9,439 nt of DNA from Gorillibacterium sp. (GCA_014380705.1 JACMJI010000191.1:1-9439); one strand, 5' to 3'. Numbered from the stretch's first letter, positions 1-7,798 are shown. Notes: generated by a model not told the origin, from the letters alone. A program made the numbers and translations.

Positions 1-300
1 GTAAAGTACTTGAACCTTGCGGCTGATAAAAGAACTGCTCTCTTCACGGTGCATAACCCCGTCAAGTATAGGATTGTAGCCTACAGCAAGCTTTACCTTA
101 ATTCCATCACGGAACCTGTCGCGTAATTCTTTAAGCGAGGTACCCTCAAACCATACGTCCTCCTGTGGTCTGTTGTCCTGGTCGGGTTCGATCCACACGA
201 CCCGCCATGCATCGGCTTGCTCGGTAATGATCACCTGCGCTTGCTTCACTTGCCCTTGCTCCTGCTCTTTGTAAAAGCTGTTAAGAAAAATAATGTTCAT
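1..300 (-). CDS. Unrecognised conserved-looking protein, 3' end missing
   Basis: An open frame of 100 codons starts at ATG 300 and runs off the left edge without a stop, so only the N-terminus is present. The start is well supported: GGAGG lies at 309-313, eight bases upstream. The protein begins MNIIFLNSFYKEQEQ, is soluble and rich in charged residues, and has a strand-rich N-terminus, a tryptophan-containing segment (WRVVWIEP), then VWFEGTSLKELRDRFRDGI. No signal peptide or membrane segment is visible. The opening resembles, from memory only, the N-terminus of Paenibacillus proteins annotated as HRDC-domain or helicase-associated; the HRDC region itself would lie outside the window, so this is a weak suggestion and I assign no function. 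It is divergent from the gene at 507 and has its own promoter (400-428) and a hairpin leader (341-374). Confidence 0.75.
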   Translation of the reverse strand, partial: MNIIFLNSFYKEQEQGQVKQAQVIITEQADAWRVVWIEPDQDNRPQEDVWFEGTSLKELRDRFRDGIKVKLAVGYNPILDGVMHREESSSFISRKVQVLY

Positions 301-340
301 TCTTTAAACCTCCAGATAATAGGATAGGAACAAAGAAAGA

Positions 341-374
341 GAGCACCCCTTCTGCATAAGCAGAAGAGGTGCTC
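341..374 (-). terminator. Terminator-like hairpin in the leader of the 1-300 gene
   Basis: GAGCACC (341-347) pairs with GGTGCTC (368-374), and CTTCTGC (349-355) with GCAGAAG (360-366). There is one C/A mismatch and an ATAA loop, giving a stem of about 15 positions. Read on the minus strand the stem is followed by TCTTTCTTTG (340-331), a U-rich tail typical of intrinsic terminators; the plus strand also has a partly T-rich flank. No gene ends here: the flanking genes diverge, and the hairpin sits between the minus-strand promoter and its start codon. It could be an attenuator, or a block against antisense transcription. Structure is seen directly; function is inferred. Confidence 0.6.
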
Positions 375-399
375 CCTCATTCTTTCTTCGTATGAGCTT

Positions 400-428
400 A
401 TTTTACTATTTATCCCAAGAGATGACAA
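400..428 (-). promoter_or_regulatory. Sigma-A promoter for the 1-300 gene
   Basis: On the minus strand TTGTCA (428-423) and TAAAAT (405-400) are separated by exactly 17 bases, a near-consensus vegetative promoter. The expected transcription start is near 393, giving a leader of about 93 bases before ATG 300 that contains the hairpin at 341-374. Confidence 0.65.
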
Positions 429-445
429 GAGGTTTTTACAATATT

Positions 446-474
446 TTTACACCGCTTTAGAAGGATGGTATGAT
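446..474 (+). promoter_or_regulatory. Sigma-A promoter for the 507 gene
   Basis: TTTACA (446-451) and TATGAT (469-474) are separated by 17 bases, pointing to a start near 481, about 26 bases before ATG 507. Its -35 lies about 17 bases from the -35 of the divergent promoter at 400-428, so the two are back to back. Confidence 0.65.
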
Positions 475-506
475 AGTTCCCATAATCAACAGAAGGGGGC
501 TTTTGA

Positions 507-803
507 ATGCAGGAAGAGATTGATATTCTATATGATACTACGGAAGCCACATCGACACGATTTGTCTGTTTCATTGGGAGAGCGATGCGTCGTTTTGATC
601 TGGCCTTAACTCAGTCAAGCCGTTTCTTCGGCAAGACATTGGTTACAGATCTGCAAACGGGTAAAACAGCGATACTAGCAGGCGATGACCTGGAGGAAGA
701 AGGATATCTCGAGCATGCCTATAAACTTACAGAAGAAGAGGCCGCAGAATTAGGTGATTTCCTGCAGCCTCTTCTCGGAACCGTAAACTTTACTGATTTT
801 TAA
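507..803 (+). CDS. Small DUF3055-like protein
   Basis: A 98-residue soluble, acidic protein with ATG 507 preceded by AAGGGGG (493-499) at good spacing. The N-terminal half reads as beta strands (TRFVCFIG, FDLALT, FFGKTLVTDLQTGKTAILAGDDL); the C-terminal half is helical and acidic (LTEEEAAELGDFLQPLL). The pattern LYDxTE..TRFV.F, RRFDLA, R(F/Y)(F/Y)GKxLVTDLQ(T/S)G(K/R), DDLEEEGYLEHA matches what I recall of the Bacillales family DUF3055 and its full length. The function of that family is unknown to me. The gene has its own promoter and appears monocistronic. It converges on ilvD, with only nine bases between the two stop codons and no hairpin in or just beyond the gap. The coding assignment is firm; the family name rests on memory. 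Confidence 0.8.
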   Translation: MQEEIDILYDTTEATSTRFVCFIGRAMRRFDLALTQSSRFFGKTLVTDLQTGKTAILAGDDLEEEGYLEHAYKLTEEEAAELGDFLQPLLGTVNFTDF

Positions 804-812
804 TTAAAGCAA

Positions 813-2501
813 TTAGATTTTCATAACTCCACCCATGCTGGCATTGGTCACAAGCTTAGAATAACGGGCAAGATAACCGGTACGAATCTTCGGCTCGAAG
901 CCCTTCCATTCTTCTGCTTTACGGCGGGCGAGTTCTTCATCACTCACTTTGAGTTCAATTCGACGCCCGACTAGATCGAGCTCAATGATGTCGCCGTCAT
1001 GGACAAAGGCAATCGGTCCGCCCTCCGCCGCCTCTGGCGAAATATGGCCGATACTGATCCCACGTGATGCACCGGAGAAACGGCCGTCCGTAATTAACCC
1101 TACCTTGGCGCCAAGCCCCATACCTACGATCTGTGAGGTTGGTGCAAGCATCTCAGGCATACCCGGTCCACCCTTCGGTCCTTCGTAGCGGATAACAACA
1201 ACATGGCCTTCCTTGATCAATCCACCCGCTATACCGGCAAGGGCATCATCCTGTGAATCGAAGCAGATCGCAGGCCCAATATGAATGTCGCCAACAGATT
1301 TATCCACGGCTCCAACCTTGATAATGCTTCCCTCAGGAGCTAAATTACCGAAGAGAACGGCAAGTCCTCCCCGCTCACTATGTGGATTCTCCAATGGATG
1401 AATCACGTCTTTGTCTATAATCTCACAGCCTGCTACATTCTCACGAAGTGTTCTACCCGTAACGGTTATACAGTCTCCGTTAATAGCCCCAGACTTACGA
1501 AGCAACTCATTCAGAATCGCACTTACGCCACCCGCATTATGGAGATCCTCAATGTGATAATCCGAAGCGGGGGCAAGCTTGGCTAGGTGGGGAACCCGAT
1601 TAGCAACCTCATTGATTCGTTCAATGGGATACGTAATCCCAGCCTCACTAGCAATGGCTAAGGTATGCAGGACTGTGTTAGTCGAGCCACCCATCGCCAT
1701 ATCCAGAGCAAACGCATTATCGATGGCATCCATCGTAATGATATCGCGCGGCTTGATATCAAGCTTAATTAACTCCATTAGTTGGCGAGCAGAGCGTCTT
1801 ACAAACTCTTTACGCTCTTCTGCAACGGCCAGAATGGTGCCGTTTCCAGGAAGCGCAAGTCCCATCCCCTCTGCTAAACAGTTCATTGAGTTAGCCGTAA
1901 ACATACCCGAACAAGAACCGCAGGTCGGACAGCCATACTGCTCTAGCTCCAGCAGCGCTTCATCGTTAATCATACCTGCTTGATGTGCGCCTACTCCTTC
2001 AAAAACAGAGGTAAGCGAGATCGCGCGCCCTTTACTATCGCGTCCAGCCTTCATCGGGCCCCCGCTTACAAGGATTGTTGGGATGTTGCAACGCATGGCG
2101 CCCATCATCATACCAGGCGTGATCTTATCACAGTTGGGTATACATACCATGCCGTCAAACCAGTGTGCGTTAACTACCGTCTCGACGGAGTCGGCGATAA
2201 TCTCACGACTTGGCAAAGAGTAGCGCATGCCAATGTGGCCCATCGCGATCCCATCATCTACACCAATGGTATTAAACTCGAACGGAACACCGCCCGCTTC
2301 ACGAATTGCTTCTTTAACGATCTTGCCAAACTCCTGGAGATGAATATGTCCTGGAACAATATCAATATACGAATTGCACACCGCGATAAACGGCTTGCCA
2401 AAGTCCTCTTCTTTAACGCCTGCTGCCCGAAGCAGACTGCGGTGGGGGGCGCGATCAAAACCTTTTTTGATCATATCACTTCTCATTTTGTTATTCTCCA
2501 T
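813..2501 (-). CDS. ilvD: Dihydroxy-acid dehydratase
   Basis: A 562-residue cytoplasmic iron-sulfur enzyme of the IlvD/Edd family. It dehydrates 2,3-dihydroxy-3-methylbutanoate (and the 3-methylpentanoate analogue) to the 2-keto acids that precede valine, leucine and isoleucine. Length and sequence closely match Bacillus IlvD as I remember it. Family signatures are visible: [10 protein letters not shown] around residue 124 (C124) and [17 protein letters not shown] around 191-207 (C197), which contribute iron-sulfur cysteines. Others are VDDGIAMGH (81-89), GGSTNTVLH (271-279), the glycine-rich [12 protein letters not shown] (440-451) and TDGRFSGAS (471-479), whose serine S476 is the catalytic base in this family. 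ATG 2501 follows GGGAGG at suitable spacing. It stands alone here, away from other ilv/leu genes. CodY control is typical of ilv genes in Bacillales, but only a poor box-like match (2529-2543) is visible. Confidence 0.98.
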   Translation of the reverse strand: MENNKMRSDMIKKGFDRAPHRSLLRAAGVKEEDFGKPFIAVCNSYIDIVPGHIHLQEFGKIVKEAIREAGGVPFEFNTIGVDDGIAMGHIGMRYSLPSREIIADSVETVVNAHWFDGMVCIPNCDKITPGMMMGAMRCNIPTILVSGGPMKAGRDSKGRAISLTSVFEGVGAHQAGMINDEALLELEQYGCPTCGSCSGMFTANSMNCLAEGMGLALPGNGTILAVAEERKEFVRRSARQLMELIKLDIKPRDIITMDAIDNAFALDMAMGGSTNTVLHTLAIASEAGITYPIERINEVANRVPHLAKLAPASDYHIEDLHNAGGVSAILNELLRKSGAINGDCITVTGRTLRENVAGCEIIDKDVIHPLENPHSERGGLAVLFGNLAPEGSIIKVGAVDKSVGDIHIGPAICFDSQDDALAGIAGGLIKEGHVVVIRYEGPKGGPGMPEMLAPTSQIVGMGLGAKVGLITDGRFSGASRGISIGHISPEAAEGGPIAFVHDGDIIELDLVGRRIELKVSDEELARRKAEEWKGFEPKIRTGYLARYSKLVTNASMGGVMKI

Positions 2502-2593
2502 GCTGGTATTGCCTCCCTTATCCTGTCTAATTTTCTATCAAAGCGCTCATATAATGACAAGCAATGATCAAACGCGGGAAAATCATTGTTTCA

Positions 2594-2622
2594 ATTCTAT
2601 CACTTTTCGCACCAAATGACAG
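2594..2622 (-). promoter_or_regulatory. Candidate ilvD promoter
   Basis: On the minus strand CTGTCA (2622-2617) and TAGAAT (2599-2594) are 17 bases apart, and the -10 is preceded by TG (extended -10). It would give a leader of about 85 bases. A second possibility closer to the gene is TTGTCA, 17 bases, TAGAAA. The 300-base gap between the genes (2502-2801) otherwise holds the terminator at 2732-2780 and the ilvD ribosome binding site. I see no T-box signature (no GGTGGTACCGCG-like element). Confidence 0.4.
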
Positions 2623-2731
2623 TGGTTTGAGACGGACATGCGATAGCTTTTTCCAATAAGCATCATAGGTCTATCCTATCTTGCAGTCTTTTAAAAGATC
2701 TTGAAAATCAACACTTTCTCTCTGATAGCGG

Positions 2732-2780
2732 AAAAAGACCGCAGATGCTACCTGCTGATCAGGTGAACATAGCGGTCTTT
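2732..2780 (-). terminator. Rho-independent terminator of the exonuclease gene
   Basis: AAAGACCGC (2734-2742) pairs with GCGGTCTTT (2772-2780). Inside it ACCTG (2750-2754) pairs with CAGGT (2760-2764) around a five-base loop. On the minus strand the stem runs straight into a T-run (TTTTTC, 2736-2731). It begins about 21 bases past the stop of the 2802-3698 gene, so it ends that transcript and separates it from ilvD. Confidence 0.75.
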
Positions 2781-2801
2781 CAGCGGCTTTGGTAGTTACC
2801 T

Positions 2802-3698
2802 TTATATTGCAAAAAGATCTAATTCCGTTTGTGTGGCTATTTCCAATACTTTAACCAGCCCGCCAAATTCGAGCTCAGCAAATTTCTGGGTGGCTGCCTC
2901 CTTGCGCAAATTCCACAGACACTCCACTAAACTGCATTGAACAGGTACATCCAGCCGAATCCTCGCCAAATCCCGCGATAGATGCAACATCTCTAGATTG
3001 GCTTCAATCTTAGTCCTTACCCCTTTGGGCAGCTTGTCAAGGTTAGCGAGAACCCCTTCAACGGACCCAAACTCAAGGAGCAGCTTCAAGGCACTTTTCT
3101 CCCCGATTCCTTTAACTCCAGGATAATTATCACTCGTGTCGCCCATAAATCCTTTGATATCAATGACCTGTACCGGCGTAAGCTGCCTTTCGGACATCAA
3201 CAATTCCAGATCATATACAGCATAATTTAACTTGCCTTTTTTCATAATGACGACTTTAACCTGTTCATTTACAAGTTGGAGCATGTCATGGTCGCCTGTC
3301 AGAATATACACTTCTGAATCTGCAGCTAGCTGGTTGGCAAGTGTACCAATACAATCATCCGCCTCAAAACCAACGATACCGAAGTTCGGCACGCCCATCT
3401 CGGCTACGACTTCCTTGACCAAATCAAATTGGGGAATTAACTCCTCGGGTGGTGCTGACCGATTGCCCTTATACGCTGTGTATTGCTCGGTACGAAAGGT
3501 TTTACTTCCCATATCCCAACAGCAGACCACATGAGTAGGATTAAAGGTATGGATCGCATCAAAAAAATATTGAATAAAGCCATATACGGCATTGGTAGGC
3601 AGGCCTGTACTAGTTTTTCGAATATACCCGCCATACGAGGTTGCGTAAAAAGCTCTAAACAGAACAGCCATACCGTCGACAATTAGTACTCTATTCAT
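2802..3698 (-). CDS. ypcP: YpcP-like 5'-3' exonuclease
   Basis: A stand-alone homologue of the 5' nuclease domain of DNA polymerase I (FEN/XNI superfamily), expected to remove RNA primers and 5' flaps in the cytoplasm. From ATG 3698 it has 298 residues, the length of Bacillus YpcP. Metal-binding acidic residues are in place: D8 (LIVDGM), D62 (CCWDMGSK), E112, D114 and D115 (FEADDCIGTL), D136 and D138 (TGDHDML), D187 and D190 (GDTSDN). A helix-hairpin-helix motif PGVKGIGEKSA (193-203) follows. The DNA-contact segment YKGNRSAPP (77-84 region) is also present. The start is uncertain: ATG 3698 has only a weak TGAAG upstream, while TTG at 3710 in the same frame is preceded by GGAG at seven bases and would add four residues. 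Further in-frame upstream starts lack support. It is followed by its own terminator. Confidence 0.93.
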   Translation of the reverse strand: MNRVLIVDGMAVLFRAFYATSYGGYIRKTSTGLPTNAVYGFIQYFFDAIHTFNPTHVVCCWDMGSKTFRTEQYTAYKGNRSAPPEELIPQFDLVKEVVAEMGVPNFGIVGFEADDCIGTLANQLAADSEVYILTGDHDMLQLVNEQVKVVIMKKGKLNYAVYDLELLMSERQLTPVQVIDIKGFMGDTSDNYPGVKGIGEKSALKLLLEFGSVEGVLANLDKLPKGVRTKIEANLEMLHLSRDLARIRLDVPVQCSLVECLWNLRKEAATQKFAELEFGGLVKVLEIATQTELDLFAI

Positions 3699-3756
3699 AG
3701 CTTCAGGCAATTTAATTCTCCGTTCTGCAATCATAGATTTAGTATAGGGAATCCCT

Positions 3757-3810
3757 TCAGACTGCCCAGAAACCAAGGACGTTACAGCTTGTGATGTCGG
3801 CTTCGGGCAC
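3757..3810 (-). other. Possible leader peptide ORF upstream of ypcP
   Basis: The only strong Shine-Dalgarno sequence between the glycosidase stop and ypcP is AAGGAG, five bases before GTG 3810. This GTG opens a 17-codon frame (VPEADITSCNVLGFWAV) ending in TGA at 3757, out of frame with ypcP by one base. It may be a translated leader peptide, a remnant, or chance. A TAGAAT box a few bases upstream could be a -10 for this transcript. I do not recognise the peptide. Confidence 0.25.
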
Positions 3811-3861
3811 TCTCACTCCTTATATTCTACCATGATCCGTCAACCAACTCCAAGAATGCTG

Positions 3862-5175
3862 CTATATAAAACGAATATCCTTAGCCAACTCCACAACCAT
3901 CCTAGCTTCATTTGCAGATTTAATGTGTTGCCCATGTACGATTAGCCCGTCAAAGGTTATATTGCTTACTAAATGCTCTTCGTCCCACCCTCGTAGGATT
4001 GAAACGGGAAATGGACCCGAAACGACTTGGATATTCTTAAATAAAATGCCGTTCAGCATGCCTCTTTCCTCATCGCGAGAGTATTTAGAATGTAAAATCT
4101 TAATATCAAACAACTTCTCTCGACTGTCCTCGACACGTATGTTTTCGTATACAATATCGCTGATTAAGGCGCGGTCGCCATGGTGAATCGTGAAAGTGCC
4201 TCCCGACTGCCAGCCCTCAAATTCTGCGTGAATAATGTCGCAATTCTCAAATCGGACATTTCGAATCGTTTCACACCTCGTCTCATAACCAATCTCAATG
4301 GCATTGCCCCACTCCGCGTTCCAAAACGTACATCCCTTAACCACAACATCCTCAACATTCTTCAGTCCAGCCTTACCCATATAGTGAACAGCCTTGACCG
4401 CTACACAATCATCATTGGCTCGGACGAAGCAACCGTCAACAACCACATGCTCGCTGCCGACAATATCAATTCCGTCCCCGGTTCCTTCGAATGTAATGAC
4501 GTTAAGATTGGAAATGTGCACATTTTTGCAGGCTACAGGTACAACATGCCAATTCGCTCCATCAACAATCGTAATGCCTTCGATGATGACATCCTCACAT
4601 TGAACCAGCTTGATCATTTGATTACGGTCTTCATAAGGCTTAATTTCTTTGTTGCGCCAATTGGAACCATCTAAAATTCCCCTGCCTGTAATTGTTATCC
4701 GATTAGCCTGGTCAGCAACAACCCAACCTCTAACAATGGCACCTTCCTCGATATAAAGGGTTTCGCCCTCCTGCAGTCGGATTTCTCCTGCCTCATGGAT
4801 TTGTCCTGCCTCGTAGTAATGAACCCCAGCCCGTTTCTCAGGCTTTACAGACTCCAACGAATGCAGGAAGAAAAACAGTGGATTTCGGATATCACCGTCC
4901 AGCTCTATGCTTAATTTAAGTGGTACCGGGCAAGTAAACTTGATCGTAGAATCTTGTTGTGACCATTTGATGTCCGCACTTAGCGGCCGGATGACCACTT
5001 CATCGAATGAATGGAGCACCTCGATCTCCACTTCAACGGATTCGTTAGAAGTTGCTATTGCATAATGCGCAACATCACACTGATGTGCGAGAACAGACGA
5101 ACCATTCACCTTTAAAAGATATCGATCAGATTTTCGTACGCTTTGATTTAATTGTTCAATCCATTGATTATCCAT
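3862..5175 (-). CDS. GH28-like right-handed beta-helix glycosidase
   Basis: A 437-residue protein without signal peptide, so probably cytoplasmic. Residues 1-110 form a beta-rich N-terminal domain. From about 117 it has the layout of polygalacturonase-type (GH28/GH49-like) beta helices: GVHYYEAGQIHEAGEIRLQ, then LYIEEGAIVRG, ITGRGILDGSNW (162-173) and repeated helix turns (VIIEGITIVDGANWHV, VHISNLNVI). The acidic motifs GTGDGID (231-237, D234 and D237) and RANDDCVAVK (252-261, D255 and D256) match the NTDG and DD active-site motifs of GH28. The later GHG and RIK motifs are not seen in canonical form; EWGNAIEIG (288-296) occupies that place. Substrate is therefore unknown, probably oligosaccharides released from plant polysaccharide. 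ATG 5175 follows AGAGGGG at about nine bases. It diverges from the oxidoreductase at 5402, suggesting a shared sugar-use role. Confidence 0.85.
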   Translation of the reverse strand: MDNQWIEQLNQSVRKSDRYLLKVNGSSVLAHQCDVAHYAIATSNESVEVEIEVLHSFDEVVIRPLSADIKWSQQDSTIKFTCPVPLKLSIELDGDIRNPLFFFLHSLESVKPEKRAGVHYYEAGQIHEAGEIRLQEGETLYIEEGAIVRGWVVADQANRITITGRGILDGSNWRNKEIKPYEDRNQMIKLVQCEDVIIEGITIVDGANWHVVPVACKNVHISNLNVITFEGTGDGIDIVGSEHVVVDGCFVRANDDCVAVKAVHYMGKAGLKNVEDVVVKGCTFWNAEWGNAIEIGYETRCETIRNVRFENCDIIHAEFEGWQSGGTFTIHHGDRALISDIVYENIRVEDSREKLFDIKILHSKYSRDEERGMLNGILFKNIQVVSGPFPVSILRGWDEEHLVSNITFDGLIVHGQHIKSANEARMVVELAKDIRFI

Positions 5176-5330
5176 GCACGTTGCCCCTCTTCATCCGTTT
5201 TATCAACTCAGCATAACATAGGCTATCCTCATTATTTTACACGAATGAAGCTGCGATTTAGTTAGATAATTGTCATAACATAGAGTGTTTCTGTCACCAA
5301 GTTCTTTAAAACGCCAATATTGGATCCACT

Positions 5331-5358
5331 TTTGTTCTAGACCTAATTCCGGTATGAT
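5331..5358 (+). promoter_or_regulatory. Candidate promoter of the Gfo/Idh/MocA gene
   Basis: TATGAT (5353-5358) is a good -10; the -35 (TTTGTT, 5331-5336, 16 bases upstream) is weak, which fits an activated or regulated promoter. A perfect ten-base palindrome CCAATATTGG (5314-5323) lies just upstream. The rest of the 226-base divergent gap (5176-5401) shows no convincing promoter for the minus-strand glycosidase and no clear cre site. Confidence 0.4.
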
Positions 5359-5401
5359 AGCATAAGAAAGTACATTTTGCTTACCCACAAGGAGGATCTT
5401 G

Positions 5402-6397
5402 ATGATTAATGTAGCGCTGCTAAGCTTCTGGCATGTCCACGCGGTTGATTATGCTAGACAGGTTGAGGAACATAAGGATACAGTAATCACGGCAATTTGG
5501 GATGAAATCCCGGAGCGCGGACGGGCGGAAGCGGCTAAACGTGGAGTCACTTTTTATGAGCACATGGCGGACCTTCTTAATGATGAAACGATTGATGCTG
5601 TTGTCGTAGATACACCCACTAACATGCACAGGGACATTATGGTTGCAGCCGCAAATGCGGGCAAGCATATCTTTACGGAGAAGGTCGTGGCCACGACTCT
5701 TCATGAGGTGAATGAAATCCTCGAGGCTGTTCAAGATAAATGCGTTAAGCTAACCGTTTCCCTTCCCCGGCTTAACGATGGGTACACCATAGCGATTCAA
5801 GATATTCTCGAACAAAACTTGCTAGGTGATTTAACGCTTGTCCGCGTTCGCTTATCCCATAATGGGGCAGTAGCGAATTGGCTTCCTGAGCATTTCTACA
5901 ACCGCGAACAGTGTGGCGGCGGAGCATTGATTGACCTGGGCTGCCATCCGATGTACTTAGCCTGTCTCTTCCTTGGACTTCCAGAAAGTGTATCTGCAAC
6001 CTTTGGATATGTGACAGGCAAGGAAGTGGAGGACAACGCTGTAGCCGTGCTTAAATATGAGAATGGTGCCGCTGCTATCGTAGAAGCCGGCTTTGTCAAC
6101 GCACGTTCGCCATTTACTATCGAGGTTCATGGTACGAAGGGGACCCTTCTTTACGGTGCTCCAGAAACAGATCGCCTGTACGTAAGCTCGGAAACCTGTA
6201 CGGAGAATGGCTGGCAGATGGTAGAGCTGGAAGAGAATCGCACATCCGCTTTTGACCAATGGGTAGAGCATATCCAAACAGGCAGTGAGGCCGTGGAGAA
6301 CATTAACCTAGCTGTGGCTTTAACCCGTTTGATGGAAGCCGCAAACCTTTCAGCAGCAGAACAAAGAGTTGTCCGTCTGGATGAGCTTCGCGAGTAG
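5402..6397 (+). CDS. Gfo/Idh/MocA family oxidoreductase
   Basis: A 331-residue NAD(P)-dependent sugar or sugar-acid dehydrogenase-like protein, cytoplasmic. Residues 1-120 form the Rossmann domain with DTPTNMHRDIMVAAANAGKHIFTEK; E93-K94 is the EK signature, though the usual EKP is EKV here. The C-terminal domain carries GGGALIDLGCHPMYL (172-186), in which D178 and H182 are the conserved active-site-region residues. The N-terminal dinucleotide loop is VALLSFWHVHA rather than GxGxxG, as in a subgroup I recall from Firmicutes, so cofactor binding may be atypical. AAGGAGG (5389-5395) sits six bases before ATG 5402; an in-frame TTG immediately upstream (5399) is less well spaced. It is divergent from the GH28-like gene, consistent with oxidation of a sugar released by that enzyme. 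Substrate cannot be told from sequence. Confidence 0.92.
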   Translation: MINVALLSFWHVHAVDYARQVEEHKDTVITAIWDEIPERGRAEAAKRGVTFYEHMADLLNDETIDAVVVDTPTNMHRDIMVAAANAGKHIFTEKVVATTLHEVNEILEAVQDKCVKLTVSLPRLNDGYTIAIQDILEQNLLGDLTLVRVRLSHNGAVANWLPEHFYNREQCGGGALIDLGCHPMYLACLFLGLPESVSATFGYVTGKEVEDNAVAVLKYENGAAAIVEAGFVNARSPFTIEVHGTKGTLLYGAPETDRLYVSSETCTENGWQMVELEENRTSAFDQWVEHIQTGSEAVENINLAVALTRLMEAANLSAAEQRVVRLDELRE

Positions 6398-6483
6398 AAT
6401 CAATGCATGAAACAACTAGGTGAATTGCAATCCTTATGGCCCAAGTTAATGAATACAGATCAGCGAAGGGGGGAGACCGACCT

Positions 6484-7377
6484 ATGACATTATTAGTACA
6501 TAAGAAACGGACTCCTCGTCGGCGCTTTGGCAATAAAGTGGTAGCTGCCGCTGTTTTTGTAACGGCACTTGCCACGCTTACGGCTTTTTTATACACGCAA
6601 AATAATTGGCTTGGTCTCACTCGCATAACTGTCGACTCTAAGCGAATACCCTCAGCTTTTGATGGATATAAAATTGTTCATCTTTCAGATTTGCACGGCA
6701 AGGGTTTCGGGAAGGGTCAGAAGCGGCTTCTGGCGAAGGTCGAGAAGGAGGCACCGGATCTGATCGCCTTCACCGGAGATTTAGTCGATCGCGGAGGCAT
6801 GAGCGAACGTACTCGCTGCCTTGAACTGATGAAAGGTCTCGTTGCCTTTGCTCCCGTTTATCTGATTACTGGGAACCATGACCAGACGGTTGGAGGATTT
6901 GATTCGCTGGAACAGGATTTGACAAGGCTAGGGGTTAAGGTGCTGAGAGATAAATCCACCCTCTTAGAACGCGGCGGGAGCGAAGTTCTTCTTGCCGGGA
7001 TAGACGATCCCTTATTTACACCTTACGCAGACCGTTCGATTCAGAGTGTACAAGTCAGCATGAGTGAAGCTATTGAAGTGCCTTCTCAAGCAGTCTTCAA
7101 AATTCTGTTGGCGCATCGCCCTGAGCTATTTTCTACTTATGCGGATGCCCAAATAGACCTGATCTTATCGGGGCATGCCCATGGAGGTCAGGTCAGGCTG
7201 CCCTTTGTGGGCGGATTGGTTGCACCAGGCCAGGGATTTTTCCCCCACTATACATCAGGTGCATATCGCGAGGATAACTCTGTAATGGTCGTAAGTCGGG
7301 GCTTAGGTAACAGCATTCTCCCCCAGCGTCTGTTCAACCGTCCAGAGATCATCGCGATTACACTACGCAAATCTTAA
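6484..7377 (+). CDS. Membrane-anchored metallophosphoesterase (YkuE/YaeI-like)
   Basis: A 297-residue calcineurin-like phosphoesterase. The N-terminus is strongly basic (HKKRTPRRR) and is followed by one hydrophobic segment at about 17-37, so it is anchored with the catalytic domain probably outside the membrane. All metal-site motifs are present: SDLHG (68-72, D69 and H71), GDLVDRG (98-104), GNHD (130-133), H211 and GHAHGGQ (230-236). The C-terminal half is that of the YkuE/YaeI group, some of whose members cleave phospholipid-type or UDP-sugar-lipid diesters; the exact substrate here is unknown. ATG 6484 has a strong AAGGGGGGAG upstream; an in-frame ATG at 6436 lacks one and is rejected. 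It lies 86 bases after the oxidoreductase with no terminator visible between, so the two may be co-transcribed. It converges on the pseudouridine synthase with 24 bases between stops and no obvious terminator. Confidence 0.93.
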   Translation: MTLLVHKKRTPRRRFGNKVVAAAVFVTALATLTAFLYTQNNWLGLTRITVDSKRIPSAFDGYKIVHLSDLHGKGFGKGQKRLLAKVEKEAPDLIAFTGDLVDRGGMSERTRCLELMKGLVAFAPVYLITGNHDQTVGGFDSLEQDLTRLGVKVLRDKSTLLERGGSEVLLAGIDDPLFTPYADRSIQSVQVSMSEAIEVPSQAVFKILLAHRPELFSTYADAQIDLILSGHAHGGQVRLPFVGGLVAPGQGFFPHYTSGAYREDNSVMVVSRGLGNSILPQRLFNRPEIIAITLRKS

Positions 7378-7798
7378 GAGCATTCTACTATTGATATTAC
7401 GCTACTGCTTCTCTTCCTCTTGTCTTCTTAGCAACTCAATCGTTTCTCGCATATCAGCGGGCATAGCAGCGATAAATTCAACCGGACACCCGGTCCCAGG
7501 GTGAACAAAACCAAGCTTAGCAGCATGCAGAGCCTGTCTGCGAATGGGATAGGGGAGTGTCTGTTCAAGGATCTCGAGCATATTGGAACCCATTAAATGA
7601 TCAACCTTATCTTCAAAAAGCTCACACTCATTTGCGTTTTCCCGAGGAATACCTGGAATCACACCCGTTTCCAATTCGCCTCCCGGACCATACATTTTGT
7701 CTGCGAATAGGGGATGCCCCAAATGCCTCAGATGAACCCGGATCTGGTGTGTACGTCCCGTTTCCAGCCGAATGCGAACAACAGAGCCCGCATCATAA

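Noticed and set aside
1980..2567. A 195-codon plus-strand open frame, and several others antisense to ilvD (949-1188, 1579-1983)
   Set aside because: They lie wholly or almost wholly over the very well conserved ilvD frame, have no ribosome binding sites and no recognisable protein features.
2502..2801. A T-box riboswitch upstream of ilvD
   Set aside because: The conserved T-box sequence and the paired antiterminator/terminator layout are absent; the hairpin at 2732-2780 sits 21 bases past the exonuclease stop and is its terminator.
5212..5283. Direct repeat CATAACATAG at 5212-5221 and 5274-5283
   Set aside because: Only ten AT-rich bases, spaced 62 apart with no symmetry; compatible with chance, though an operator cannot be excluded.
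5203..5388. A 61-codon minus-strand open frame in the divergent gap
   Set aside because: No Shine-Dalgarno, unfamiliar sequence, and it covers the promoter region of the oxidoreductase.
6436..6483. Upstream ATG 6436 as the start of the metallophosphoesterase
   Set aside because: No ribosome binding site precedes it, whereas ATG 6484 has a strong GGGGGGAG and yields a typical basic-then-hydrophobic N-terminus.
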